DNA of 64,000 nucleotides, from NCBI GenBank assembly GCA_029931535.1, contig JAQPZY010001436.1, forward strand, positions 1,887,001 to 1,951,000, read 5' to 3'. The notes under the pieces are model-generated. The model saw nothing but the letters and a program-made list of their open reading frames with translations. It did not search any database and was not told where the DNA came from. Below, one piece after another: positions 47,947 to 60,412 of the stretch (the first letter of the stretch is position 1; each line of letters starts with the position of its first letter). This DNA comes from Margaritifera margaritifera. Taxonomy: Eukaryota; Mollusca; Bivalvia; Unionida; Margaritiferidae. The translations under genes were made by a program, and so were the position numbers.

Positions 47947-48149
47947 GGTTTGTATGCGAGTGTGTCTTTGTGTACAATAATTGTGAATGTAAGTGTCTGT
48001 GTGTGCATGTGTGTGTATTGTGTAAGGGAACACATGTTAAGATCAGGACACAAAATAATTCAAGGTAATGCCCTAGACACCAGGTCAGGTGGTGATGTAG
48101 GGGAATATATAAAATCCTGACAACTTGTGTTCAATAAAAAAAAAAAAAA

Positions 48150-50640
48150 TGTACAAGAGGGCCACCTTGCACCCATAGCCATTTTTTTCTGGTTATTATA
48201 AAAATCATCAATCAGGTGCTTGCTCAGGTCGAGGTTTGACATCCCCATGTAGATCAGACAGTTGAGCTTCTGGCTGGCCTTCATGCTCTGGACAGCCACC
48301 AAGTTGCTGTCTAAAATCTATTGTGACCGAAATGACAGGTCAGCTATAAGGCGACACAGCTTATCCTCCTTGCCCTTGGGCTGCACAAAGTTCACTCAGA
48401 TCCACTTCCACAGGTTTTCCATTTTCTTACTGAAGACTTCAGTTGTTAATCAGGTTGAAGGAGTCTCTAAGTCTGATGTCACCTTCGTCCTCAGATCTGT
48501 GTTCAACTTGATGTACTTTGGTTGAACTCCATTGCCTGATGGAATTTCGTGATGCACATCTCGAGGCTGGTGTAGAGCTGGAGGTTACAATAATGGACCA
48601 CATACCACACCTTTTTACACAGGCTGGAGATCAGCTTCATGCACTTAGTGAACTTACTGCATAGTTGGTTCACTTAAGACTGCTGATAGTCTCTCAGCCA
48701 GCTCTCCTGGACACACAGTGCCTATGGGAACAGTTGGTAGTTGCTGTGCATTTCATGAATCTCCAAAGGGTTCTCGAGGTCAACCTCAAAGATGTACCCC
48801 TTGAGTGCATCAGGACTGATTGAAGTGATGGCTTTTTCCAGGGCACCCGTCTGCTCGGGGTCCACCTATTGAAAGGCTCATTTTGACTGGCTGTGCATCA
48901 TGGCCCTTTCTGTAGAGGTTGTTGGTGTTGAGATAGGTTATCTAGCTTTTTGACTTCTTGCTGTTGTAGTCTGGACACATTGGGTTGGTCACTTTCGCGT
49001 AACAGTGGCTCATGCCACCATGGATTCCCTTCTCGATAAACAGGTGCATATCGATGCTAGTCAGCAGCTCAAGCTTAATGCCTGCGATTTTCATTAGGGC
49101 ATCCCTGCTCAATGTGGGTGCACTGTAGTAATGGGCCGGGTCGAGGATGTAGTTTTTTAGCAAGGTGCCGTGGAAGGCCTCAAGCGTGTCGGTTAGAAAG
49201 AGCACACAGTCCAGAGGTATAGGTTGTGGTAGCTTCCCAGGCTTTGGCAGTCAAAGGTCTTCCACACATTCTGCGTGTGCTGGTAGTCTTTCTCAGAAAT
49301 ACCTGTGCGGCTTAGGTGGCTATAGAAGGCCTCTATTGTTGCGAGCTGCACTTTTTTAACTGCTCCCAGCTACTCATATAGTCATATGGGTGGACCCATT
49401 TTCGGAGCAGAAACTCAAGGTCATGCTCCATGTGCTGCGATGTGATGTGAAATGCCTTCTTGCCCACCTTGGCCATTTTATCAGCCAGCTTTGCAAGTGA
49501 TTCATTAATGAACTGGAGACTGTCTGCAAACTGCAACTGACCCAGCAAGAACGCAGTGTACTTTTCCATGTTGTTTGGGATGGCACTGATAGCTCAGATG
49601 TAGGCTGACCCGATGGCCTGCATGATGAAGTGGCCATCTTAGCTGCTGAGGTTGTGAAGCACCAGTGACACTTTTGTTTTCTTCAAGCAGATGCACAGCT
49701 TGAGATTAGAAGTCTTGTGGGCCCCTTGGCAATACTTCCCTGTAATGTGGCAGTGGTCCTGCACCTGGTCCTCACCCAGTGCCTTCCCACAAACATGGTA
49801 GTCTTTCGCTTCCTCGAAGGCTCTCCAGTTGTCACCATCCATAGTCATCAGGGCCAGATTCCAGAATACCTCCATCTCACGACTGAGGCTCCAGATGAAA
49901 GTGGCAGCTGTCTCCTTGCCCCAGTATAACATTGGCTCTGTAATTTTTGCGGTGCAGCGGACAATTGTGTAGCAGAAACAGCATGGAACCTGGAGAGCGA
50001 TTTTCTGATGATGTATGGGATGTGCATCTGGTGGTGGTGGTTCTTGAAGGCCAGGCTTTATTTGCCTGTCTCCAGTAAGGACATGCACTGTGGCTTTTCA
50101 CTTAATCTGCATCATTCTTTAGTGTGGGCTTCCAACAGGTGAGCCTGGCTGATGTGGAGGAATCGGGGGACAGGTGTGCTTTTTGTGCCTGGTCTTGTTA
50201 TAGTATAGATGTGTACCATCCAGCTGAGGCTCTTTTCATCCTTGGATAGCAGCAGCAGGTCAGCTTCATGTGGCCTTATGGTGATGCGCTGAGGTTAAAG
50301 ACTATTTTGCCAATAAAATACACTAATTGTGATTCATGGTTTGCAGCGCTCAAACTTTATTGATGTCACTTACCTTAACTGGGAAGTCAATCACCTTGCA
50401 GTTTAGCTGTCCCAGCTGCTGGCGGGAATTAGCTGGCCGGTCAGAATGATTGTATGCTGGGTATAGAGCTGACAGAAAAGCCCACTCGAAGCAGCGATTG
50501 TTGGTGTTTTTAATGTTGATGATGGATCATGGTGGAGTGCACTTTGACGTTGGAATGTAGCTTCAGCCTCAAAACAGGTGGTACTGTGACACGTGAGCCT
50601 GTCTTCTTCATAGTTTAAGCACTCTGCTGGCCTGGTGCAG
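48150..50640 (-). pseudogene. Family B DNA polymerase, N-terminal and central part (Polinton/Maverick-type)
   Basis: Minus-strand pieces in order from 50640 down: CFEWAFLSALYPAYNHSDRP (near 50470); an HCHITGKY motif near 49735-49755; a block ending in YDYMSSWE near 49370; LDPAHYYSAPTLSRDAL near 49100-49145; IDMHLFIEKGIHGG near 49015-49055; and LDLSKHLIDDFYNN near 48200. These are landmarks of the protein-primed DNA polymerase B of Polinton/Maverick and adintovirus-like elements (exonuclease then palm). The frame is broken many times. No integrase, capsid or ATPase gene is visible in the window, so either only the polymerase survives or the rest has decayed. The part reaching the palm ends at the LINE poly(A). 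Confidence 0.7.
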
Positions 50641-51458
50641 CTTTCTCCAGCTGTGCCATCAACATGAAGCTAAACTTCAGGCTTATAACCATTAACCACT
50701 ATGCCTCTTACCACTCTGTGTATTAACATGTCTGCACCCGAGTGTCTCTAATATAGCATTGTTATGTGTGCACCTGGAACATTCGGGCAACAAAAATAAT
50801 TGGTTGCATGCCTGCTAATCAAGCCCAAGTATGCTGAGAATTTGATCATATTCTAGTTTTAGAGTGTATTCTGCCATAAACTGTCCAAGGTGCAGCATTC
50901 ATCCTTTCAGCTCCTACATTATTAGGTTGAATGATTTTTCAGCCTTCTGTTTTTATGCTGCGCAACTTGTTGTTTGATTCCACATTGTTTTCGATGTCAT
51001 ATTTCTGACTGTGACCCAGTCCTATAACAATTGTATGGCACTGGTGGAATTCTACCCCCTTCTTATCATTTGTCTGTGAAACTTAAAGTACTCATTCATA
51101 CATGAAGTCCCGCACTCATAGTGCCTACCAGGTATAAACCACCTGCAATTATAGCAGTCATGCATTGCTGTGTCAAACACAGCATCGGTATATCTTCCAC
51201 CATGTTTTTATTTTAAATAAAAGAAATCTGTCAGGACTCGAGTGTAAAATAATGGTTTGGGCCCGCAGCGGCCATCTGGGTTAAGTAGTAGTTTTGGTCA
51301 GCCTATGTGCGCCAAAAAAAGTATATCTGAAAGGCATGTTTGAGCCCAGAAGACTCAGTGCCCTGGTAGGGCCTCATTGGGGATTCCTGCATGTTGTGCA
51401 CTTTGATGGAACAGCTGGTTTGGGCCAAGGGCCCAGGTATAGGCATGGGTATAGGCTC
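50641..51458. other. Unrecognised stretch beyond the polymerase relic
   Basis: More GC-rich than the surrounding introns near 51250-51460. It may be further decayed sequence of the virus-like element, but no domain was recognised. Confidence 0.3.
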
Positions 51459-51692
51459 TGGGGACTAACTTCCAGCTGAGAGCTAATCCTCACCGAAAAA
51501 ACCCATCGGGACTAACTTACAGCCGGGGACAATTCCTTGCTGGAAAATCATTCATGGACCAACTTCCAGGGATGTGGCCACTATTTGCTGGGGGAACCTT
51601 TGGGACTAACTTCCGGCTGGGGGTGAATCCTTGCCGAAGAAAAACTTTGAGAGGCCAACTTCTTGCTCTGGGTGAACCCTCGCCCTGTGGGG
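51459..51692. repeat. Degenerate 48-bp tandem repeat, 5 copies
   Basis: Units begin GGGACTAACTTCC-like at about 51459, 51508, 51556, 51602 and 51651. Each is followed by a GGG.GAATCCTTGC-like part. The period is close to 48 bases, and a minus-strand frame stays open across several units. Confidence 0.75.
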
Positions 51693-51979
51693 CCTTCCTA
51701 TCATCCAAGTCGTAAAAAGATCATGGCCCTGCTGGGTCCTGTGATCCAAGTAGCCAGAACTTTTTCAGCTTGGATTGGCTTTGAGCAATTAAAGTCACAG
51801 AGAGCTTACGATGATTGAACAATCCAAGTGGCGGTGAGCTCACACCAAGTTGAATTGAGTGTGGGCTCCTAACTAAGCTCTATGGGGCCCGAGGAGCCTT
51901 CTGTTCCCAACCACTGACCCCAGCCAGCATTTCACATCTACTAGGGCTTTGTTTTGAGTTGCATTAGCCTTATAGTAAT

Positions 51980-53560
51980 GTCTGTTCCCATCCATCTGTC
52001 TATCTGTCCATTCACACTTCTTGTAAAGACCAAAGTTCTGCAACCCTTTTCACATAATTGGATGCCATTAGGTAGGTGAATTGCCTATTACATGAAGATG
52101 TGCCTTTTAAAGGTTCTGTCTTCTCACTTCCAGTTTTGATGGAGTTATTGACCTTTTAAATGTTTTAAACTCCAATGAAGCCAATCCTTGTAACTACCAT
52201 AGCTTAGGAACTATTTGACATGTTCTGATGTAATTTGGTTTGTACATAGTCTCATAGACCACCTAGATGTGCCTTGTATGGGTTTTGTCCCTGCAGCTTA
52301 ATTTTGGATAGAGTTATGGCCCTTGACAGTAAATTTTATATCTTCATCAGGGATGTTTTTTTAACCAACATTAGCTCAAGAACAATTCAGTATATTCTGA
52401 TGCAGTTTGGTAGACCTAAATATGCCTTGTATGTGTTTTGTCTCATAAATTGCATTTTGGATAGAGTTAAAACTCAGTTAAGGCTGAACCACTTAGTAAA
52501 TTCCTTATCTGGGTACGCATATTACATTATTAACTCAGCCATTACCATTTCATCGCAATCAGAAAGAACCTCATGTACAGAGCTCAAGGTATATATTCCA
52601 CCTTTAATTCTTTTGTGATATTATTAATCAGTACCAATCAGGCCGTTTATCAGGATCTATCAAACGCTAAGTGTTGAACTAGTGTGTTGATCTGGTGTGT
52701 ACACTTAAAACCATAAAATTCTCAAAGGAAGAAAATAGGGTTCATGTGTTTGTTAATGCACTTATGTGTAATTGTTTGCATAATGTGAGAGTAAAGACTA
52801 TCATTATTCTCCTAGCAATACATGAATAGCAATGGGCTGCATCTGGGGCAAATGTTTTACGATGTTTAAATTCATGTTTAAATCTTGTTTTTGAAAAAAA
52901 GGCTGGGTGAGAGAAATTTTATTCACATCTTAAGTTTGTTTATGCATTTGCTCAGCTTACCAAATATGATTGGTGTTACAAGGCTAGGAAGGGTGTCGGT
53001 TATCTGGTTACTAAATTTGATAGCCGGTTACCGCAAATACTCAAATTGTTAGTGGTTATCCGTGTAATCATTACAACCTTATTGGTAATTAACCTTATAT
53101 CTTCACATGGAAATGTTGCTTGTAACTGGCAGAGTTAAAAAACCATTCAACATATTCAGATGCAAATTAGTATGACCTTTGTTATATTGACTTACATCTG
53201 CCTTTTATGGGTTTAGTCTCATCTACTCCATTTTGGACTGAGTTATCCCCCTTTTAAAGTAAATATTTGTCTTCACATGGAAACTTGGAATGTTGCTTGA
53301 AGTCGGCATTGTGCAAGAACCAATTCAACATATTCTGATGCAATTTTGTAAGAACACCGATGCAATTTGATGTGGACATTGTTTTTTAGATCTAGATGTA
53401 TGCGTTTTGTCTCCTCTGCTGTATTTTGGACTATGGCCCTTGTAAATCAACTTCATATTTATATAATGGATGCTGCTTGTATTGATGAGTCCTCAAATGA
53501 GTTGGTTTTTCAAGCATTCCATGTCATCATTTAGGTTAGTTATGGCCCTTGAATGACCAT
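51980..53560. repeat. Decayed tandem-type repeat, units of about 155-190 bp
   Basis: Recurring block order: ATGTGCCTTTTATGGGTTTTGTC, then TCCATTTTGGA.GAGTTATGGCCCTT, then AAATTTATATCTTCACATGG, and AACCATTCAACATATTCTGATGCA. Copies start near 52100, 52268, 52423, 53200 and 53395. The stretch 52620-53090 between them shows no units. The family looks like a bivalve repeat and may be another tandem-core element without its ends. Confidence 0.5.
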
Positions 53561-54449
53561 CTTCTGCCTACTTGAGTTTCCTAACACAAGTTCTGCTCTC
53601 TAAGGCCCTGAGGAACAAATTGCAGTGTGTGGGTCCGTTTGCAATTCACTCATCATTAATAGTTCAAGTTTACCTTTTTTGCTAGGAAATACAGCTATGA
53701 GAAGTAATTACAGTGAAATCTCTCGTAACCTCGGTAAACCGTACCGAAAGATGCACAGTGAAGTTTCATAACCAGAATTGCTTTTCCTGTAAAACACATC
53801 AAAACTGAGGCCATTTCTAACATATACATTTTTAGATGAATTAACGTGCCGAATATGAATGACTTCAAGTTAATTCTAAAATGAATGTTAGTCAGCACCT
53901 GTGGGCTGCAAAATATTTTTCATCCATTCACATACAATGCTATTCAAATCGGAATCTAGTAAAATATTATTTCCTTCTTTCATTATACTTATATTTTGTT
54001 CATATTATATTTAAAGAAGTTGTGTATTAACATCTTTATTAGCTTTATGATACTGTGTGGGTTGCAAAACAACTTGCAACATTAGAATCAGGTACAAAAG
54101 AATTTTTTAAAATTAATTTTGTGAAACAACTTACAACATCAGAACCATGTAAAGTAAAAATAAAAGTGTTCGTTACAAAATGGCCTGGTGTCATTTTAGG
54201 ACTGTAACGTCGCAAAAATACCTGGTGCCATTTCAGGGGTAAATGAAGTAACAGGAAAACAGCTTGGTTATGAAATGGTCCATTTTCATAAAGAAAATGT
54301 CATTTTTTTCCCAAGAACACAAATTGGTTCCACAAAAATAAATGAATTTACTGTTACAGTAATTAAAATTATTATTTGTTTATACTGAAAAAAACACAAG
54401 TGATAGATATATAATTTTTTTGGCTTGACCCTACCCTGTCCATCAACAG
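53561..54449. other. Intron 6, 3' end
   Basis: AT-rich sequence up to the exon 7 acceptor. Near 54195-54330 is TGGCCTGGTGTCATTTTAGG with a similar CCTGGTGCCATTTCAGG just after. Nothing coding is recognised. Confidence 0.35.
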
Positions 54450-54673
54450 ATCAGGCTGTGACACCGGAATGCATTGTTGAAATGAGTGAGATGAGACGAA
54501 ATCTGATGTCAGACTACCAGATCTCACCAGAGATTGTGGTCAGGTGTCAGCAAGAGATCAAGAAGTGTCAGGGCCTCCAGTCAGAGGGGCGAACCCTGCA
54601 CTGCCTAATGGACCTTGCCAACAAGAGGAAAACTAAAGAGAAAGACTCTTTAAGTGTTGAGTGTAAAGCAGCT
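54450..54673 (+). CDS. GLG1: GLG1 exon 7
   Basis: 224 bases between GTCCATCAACAG and GTAAGTC. The acceptor splits a codon (phase 1): the G from exon 6 plus AT gives Asp, then QAVTPECIVEMSEMR, DYQISPEIVVRCQQEI, KKCQGLQSEGRTLHCLMDL and VECKAA. This is again the GLG1 repeat (E-C, S-P-E-I, C..E...C, GRTLHCLM). It ends in phase 0. No later exon could be identified in the remaining 9.3 kb, so the gene continues past the window. Confidence 0.94.
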
Positions 54674-54779
54674 GTAAGTCTGGACAACTAGTAGGATATA
54701 ACTTCTACTTCCTTGGCTTCCAATCATTCAGATTTTTTGCATGTGTTCTGAGTCAGTGGAAAGTGAAAGTTTGATGTGG

Positions 54780-54783
<4 letters not shown>

Positions 54784-54842
<59 letters not shown>

Positions 54843-54855
54843 ATATATATATATA
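54784..54855. repeat. (TA)n microsatellite
   Basis: About 70 bases of TA/GTAT repeats directly abutting the left end of a pogo-type element. The element's right end also runs into TATATATA, consistent with insertion into a TA-rich target. Confidence 0.95.
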
Positions 54856-54857
54856 CA

Positions 54858-56774
54858 CAGTAGGACCCCGCTATAGCACGATGGTCGTGGTCCACAAAAC
54901 GGGATCGTGCTATGTCCCGAACCGTGCTATAGCCAACCTAGACAAAACCAAGTCATTTAGCTGAAGAAAATGATGCATGCACCAAAAAAATGGGGGGGGG
55001 GGGTAAATTGTGGGCTCAAAACGATGTGCTTCATTGGCACAGTTACCATCCTAAATCAATGCATATTAAACGAGAAATACACATGCAGTTAAAACAGAGA
55101 TTGCACATATAATATTTTACTTTATTCAGAGAACCATGCATTGGTACATTTATATGTACATGTCTATTGTATAGCATGAATAGTTAAAGGATCAACACGT
55201 GTACTCACCAGCCGATCTCATGGCATGCGTAGGAGTGAGTCCATAATAATTCCATCTAAAATATGCACACAGAAGTATAATATCATTGTCTGATAATGTT
55301 CTGAAATCCTACTTCGTCGTCTAGTCATCGTAAATCACGTTCGACTCCGATTCCTCAGCTGTGCTGTCATATGCGGGTGCTTATGCACGAGGCTGAGCTT
55401 GGGCTCTTGCAAGTAACACTTTGATCATAAAGTCAGAAATCTATTAAAGGATGCAACTGGACACGTGTCAATTGTGCGGCAAGATCACAAGGAGTTCAAA
55501 TAACCACCCTCTGTTACTTGGCACTGAACAAGTACCAAACAAGCGGCATGATCAAGGGGTTGTCACGTGGGAAAACAAAGAGTGTGGTTCCTTTACAAGC
55601 TAAGGGATTAAGGTTAAAGTATATGCACAGGAAGTTGTAGAACTCTACTTGAAAACAAAGTGAGTGCTTTTACAAGCCAGAGGCTTATCGGCCCATGTGC
55701 ACTGGCAGATAACTTGGGAAATGTCACTTGGGAATTAAATCTGACTTGTGGAAACACCAGACTTAATCCTGTCCATGGCTTCAAGCTTCTCTTTAACAGA
55801 AAAAGCTTAACATTTCCGTGTACTTTTATCCATTGTAAATAACTACTAATTAGAACTCTGACACCTATTTGTTTGAACGACTATAGCAAGAATAATTGTT
55901 AATCAACAATGGGGTCATTTTTATAGGGAATGTACAATATTATTCACTTGTCAACTGATTGCGTGGGGATTGTCTAACAACACTGCCAGGCCACGTGTGC
56001 GCGTTGGCGGCTTTCGTTTTTTTGATGTTTTATAAATCATTGCTGCATGGTTTGAACAACTTTAGCTTTGAGATTGACTTTGATGATTGTCAATGACTTA
56101 AATTAATTGATTTATAAATTCAGGTGCGAATCTTTTATCAACCACCGCATTGTTTGGTGCTTGGCTGTGTATGCAGTTGAATGAGCAAACATATGTCGGC
56201 TATTTTTTGAGCAACGATTGTACACAGAATGTATTGAAGACAAACACAAAGAAGACTTAATGACTTTATTGTTCATGTATCAGTAATAATAAGATTAACA
56301 CTTGTCAGCTTTAAAATGAGCTGACAGCTTTCAATAATAAACTAAGATCAAATTACAGTGATTGACTACTGACACATTTGAAATGAACATTCACAAATAG
56401 AAATGTTCAGCATCTTTATTCATATAATGAAAGATGCAATCATAAGACACTTTTTCTTCAAGAATACAATACAGCCTTCCAAATTATTAAATCAAACTCT
56501 TGTTTATTTTGGCACAAAACTTTGCAGTAGTTCAAGAAATTGGCGAAATTATTGTAAAATTTCGGTAACCACGCCATGATCATATTTTATCTGAATTCAT
56601 ACACGACCTCTTCCCCAAAATGATAATTAATTTTTTACACATTTTTTTTCGTACTTTGAAAAAATAATTTTGTTTAATGTACAAAAAAATAGATAATATT
56701 TCGGGAGCCATGCCACGATCGTGTTATATCCGAATTTGTGCTATAATGAAGCGTACTATAGCGGGGTCCTACTG
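54858..56774 (-). mobile_element. Pogo/Tigger-type element (1917 bp)
   Basis: TIRs CAGTAGGACCCCGCTATAGC and, inverted, TACTATAGCGGGGTCCTACTG. TA follows the right end. Just inside both ends are further paired segments (ATCGTGCTATGTCC, ATCGTGTTATATCC). On the minus strand about 55290-55390 retains the acidic Tigger C-terminal tail (EESES, IYDD) with stops. Downstream of this, 55440-55760 matches the interiors of the elements at 38574 and 57798. Its left 430 bases recur inverted at 9267-9702. Confidence 0.8.
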
Positions 56775-57010
56775 TATATATATATTCAGGCTTTCAAGCC
56801 AAGTGTTTGTGCTAAGTCAAATTATTAGTAATTACAGTTTGGAAATGGTTAAAAACAAGAGAAATTGTATTTGTTTGTATAGGCTTTAAAAATTGGGATA
56901 TCTGCTGTCAAAAACCTTGGCTAAATTTGCACAGCTTAATCTGCCCATGGTGATTTTCATCTGGTAAGTGTCACTTGTGACTCAGCCAAGACATAGTTTC
57001 TTAGTAAAGA

Positions 57011-57016
<6 letters not shown>
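56775..57016. other. Intron 7 spacer
   Basis: Nothing is recognised between the pogo element and the next AT microsatellite. Confidence 0.4.

Positions 57017-57090
<74 letters not shown>
57017..57090. repeat. (AT)n microsatellite
   Basis: A pure AT run of about 70 bases, flanked by GTGTGTGT and ACACACAC. The two flanks make it a perfect self-complementary tract. Confidence 0.95.
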
Positions 57091-57099
<9 letters not shown>

Positions 57100-57797
57100 T
57101 ACGGCACATAAAATAACAGCAATGGTGCAAAAATGGCAAAGTTCTCTGGTTCAAGTTTATTAGCTATGGCAACATTTGAACTTTGATAGATATATGGCCT
57201 AGTTTTTTCACTCCTTGTAATAGAGTTTTGAGCTGGAAGTTGACCAATGAATTTTCATACACTTGTATGTTCTGGAAAAAAATTACGGTGTCAGCATTCT
57301 GTTTTGTACATTTGTGCTCTGTAAGCTTAGGCACTGACTATAATTTGTCAATAGGCATTACTCTTAAAATGGTTGTTATGTTGTCATTTTAAATTTGGTT
57401 ATGATAGAGTTTCTTATTATTAAAGAAATGTACACAGTGTTGGACTTAGGACCTTGCTGGAGCCAATGTCCTTCAACACTCTGCTTGTAACAAACTTTGC
57501 CATTGTTAATAAACTTGAACCCAAGGACTTTGAAATGATTGCACCATAGCTTTCATTATCTGTATTACTTATAAACATTACTCACAGCAGCATGTATCTG
57601 TAAAGATCTGGGGTATTGCAAGGTTATTGTTTGTAATATATTTTTCATATATATATATAAAGGGTTCAGAATTTTTGTTATATGCTGTCGGACATTTGAT
57701 TTTTGGCCGTGTTGACAGGAGGGGGTGCTAGCATTAAAGTGTCCACCAACCATTTAGTCATATATACTTACAGTCACTTCAGTCCATAAAGAAACTA

Positions 57798-59330
57798 CCA
57801 TATATACTCGATTATAAGTTGCCCCCCCCCCCTTTTTTTTAAGGCTGCAAAAAGTGAATTTCTCTTTGACCCTCGTATAAGTCAGGGTGTATTTTGCAAG
57901 TCAGATCTGTCTGAAGGGGTGACTTCTTAGTGAGTCAAAAATGCACTTTTGAAATATAAACAAGCCAAACTTTATAGATAGATAAGAAAAATAAAGACAA
58001 AACCAGTGTAAAATACAATTATATTATTGAGTTAAATATGTCACAAATACATTGACAGCATACAATTTGTCCATCTTTGTTTAATAAAGTCCATTGAAAT
58101 CCATAATGCTTGACAGTTTACATCCATTTATATGATAAATCCACAAATTCAATTATAGGTCACATACCGGTATAAAAATATAAGTTCAGAATGATCTGAT
58201 TCACAATATCCCGAAATATGTTAATTCCACACGTCGTACAAATAAACAATGAAAGTTAAGTCCACTTTTTTGTGATTCACGGTATCCAGTAAATGTCACT
58301 ATCTAATGTCATCTGGTACAAAGTCCAAGAATTAATCCTCATTGTCTGATAAAGTTCTGAAATCCTACATCGTCGTCGTCTAGTGATCGTAAATCTCGGC
58401 CAACTCCGATTCCTCGGTTTTACTGTCATATGCGGGTGCTTATGCAGAGACTGAGCTTGGGCTCTGTAAGTAACACTGTGATCATAAAGTCAGAAATCTA
58501 TTAAAGGATGCAACTGAACACATGTCAATTATGCGGCAAGATCACAGAGAGTTGTAATAACCACCCCCTGTTACTTGGAACTGAACAAGTATAAAACTCG
58601 CGGCTTGATCAAAGGATTGTCACGTGATAAAACAAGAGTGTGGTGCCTTTACAAGCTAAGGGATTAAGGTCAAAGTATATGCACAGGAAGTTGTAGAACT
58701 CTACTTGGCACTGAACAATTATTAGATTCGCGGCATGATCAAAAGGATTGTCAACTTGAAAACAAAGTGAGTGCCTTTACAAGCCAAAGGCTTATTGCCC
58801 CACGTGCACTGGCAGATAACTTGGGAAATATCACTTGGGAATTAAATCTGAAAAGAAAAATGGAAATTAAATCAAAACTTTTATTGCATCAAGCACAGTC
58901 TTTATACAGCAAAACACAAATATTAATACAAATACAGGTTGTTCGGACTTGCACGAAAATGGAAGCAATATACTTACTAGTAAACACCCACGGTAAATAT
59001 TGACGGATACTTCACGTTGCGGTAGGTAGTATTTAATTTACCGGTAATATTTTCAAATTATTAAAATCCAATAAGTATTGTGTAATGAATACCGTCATGA
59101 AACGGATAAACAAATTGCATACCATATATGCATTACTGCATAGGAATAGTGGCATGAAAACGTAAAAATATATGAATTGACAGTATTTGTATGTACTGCA
59201 AACATCAACAGTTTCCAACATTACCCCAAGATTTATACCTTTTTTTAATGTCGCGCTTATAAGACGACCCCTACTCTGCATGAGTCGAATTTTAAGTAAT
59301 AAACATCGACTTATAAGCGAGTATATATGG
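57798..59330 (-). mobile_element. Tigger/pogo derivative (1533 bp)
   Basis: TIRs CCATATATACTCGATTATAAG and CTTATAAGCGAGTATATATGG, with TA on both sides. Same family as the element at 38574 and the MITE at 15124. The minus strand near 58330-58430 keeps the acidic C-terminal tail (EESELAEIYDH, later FLDFVPDDIR) with stops. The interior is shared with 38574-39911 and 54858-56774. Confidence 0.82.
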
Positions 59331-60412
59331 TATTTAATATTACTGAAATAAATCCATAAACAGCTATGTAATTGCATTATATCATATTTCATCTTGAAAG
59401 CTGGAAGTTGAGATTACATCATCTGTGTGAACAGTTTTCTGTGTAGAATGTTGAACTTTTGGTGCACAGTAAAAGAGATTTTAAATTAGAAGATCTATGA
59501 GCAAGACCCATGTAAGACACTATATCTTCTCTCTAACAATGTCAAAGCATTTCCCATAAATAAATTTAAAATTAATGAAGCTGACTGAGCTTATTCAGGG
59601 ACTGGTACTTGTCAGTGAGATGAATAGGTACTTCACAATAGCACTGTCATAGCTTCATTTGCCGAGTCTGACACTTTGTTGAACACAGTGACCAGAGTTT
59701 TGCTTTTTGCTTCATTTTCAGCTTTCGAGGAATGTATATGTGCATTACATCCTGCATGGTTGACAAGGGCTGACTTTCAAACATTTGAAACTCCTGGACT
59801 GACAAAAAAAAAATTCTGTTTGTGCTTTTGACATAACTCGCAAAATATCACTTTCAATGTTTTGTTATATCACAGCCATGAGAACTGGTCTGACCATTTG
59901 CTGTTGAAACTTCTTGTCTTCGTTGGATAAAATTTTCATCTTGATAGTCACTCTTTCTCATATTTGTGATGGTTAACGCTTGTTATGTATATTTAAAGTC
60001 TATGATAACTCAGGGGAAAACAATAGTACTGTAGCTTTTCTATGATCTTGTTAATTATGAAGTATCTGATCAGTGTCAATTTACCTAGCAAACTTATTTA
60101 ATTGGCTCTTGTTATTATGAACAGCCAATTAACAAAACTTGGATAGGTGCTTTGTTTGCTTGGTTGATTTTTACTTTCCTAATATTTTTGGCGTCAGTAC
60201 TTTTATTTGAAACAAAGCCAAAACTTTATTAGTTATAGCAATGCCAACAATGTAAAGTGGAGATTCCATTTGATGCCTGATAATATGCATAGTAGTATAG
60301 ATGGGATCACTCGGGCATGGCAGTGTATACCTCTGCATTGTTGGTTGAAGTGCAAAACCAGGATTATGGAGACATTATGACTGACATATGAGGCAATTTG
60401 ACACCTGTTGTA
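59331..60412. other. Intron 7 spacer
   Basis: AT-rich sequence. No gene or transposon end is recognised. Confidence 0.4.

Larger units (their letters stand above)
42664..48149 (+). mobile_element. L1/Tx1-type LINE, 5'-truncated, interrupted by a hAT
   Basis: Coding remnants run from about 42700 to 45188: KTIKELITEDGTRITDQ; SPGSDGFTVEFYKFFWKDLG; then after a frameshift the RT palm LLLIDFEKAFDSVEW (from 43352) and QYADDAF (43664-43684), and later thumb and C-terminal parts. At least five frame breaks and internal stops make it dead. The 3' UTR continues from 45189, is interrupted by the hAT at 45329-47946, and resumes to AATAAA and a poly(A) run at 48136-48149. The APE endonuclease is absent because of 5' truncation. 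The RT is closest in pattern to L1/Tx1-clade elements. Confidence 0.8.

Noticed and set aside
54776..54964. Tyr/Ile-repeat open frame
   Set aside because: Produced by the TA microsatellite and the neighbouring transposon end.
55660..55842. Repeated plus-strand frame MSAFTSQRLI.. (also at 58767)
   Set aside because: It lies in the shared interior of the pogo derivatives and has no family resemblance. The coding remnant there is on the other strand.
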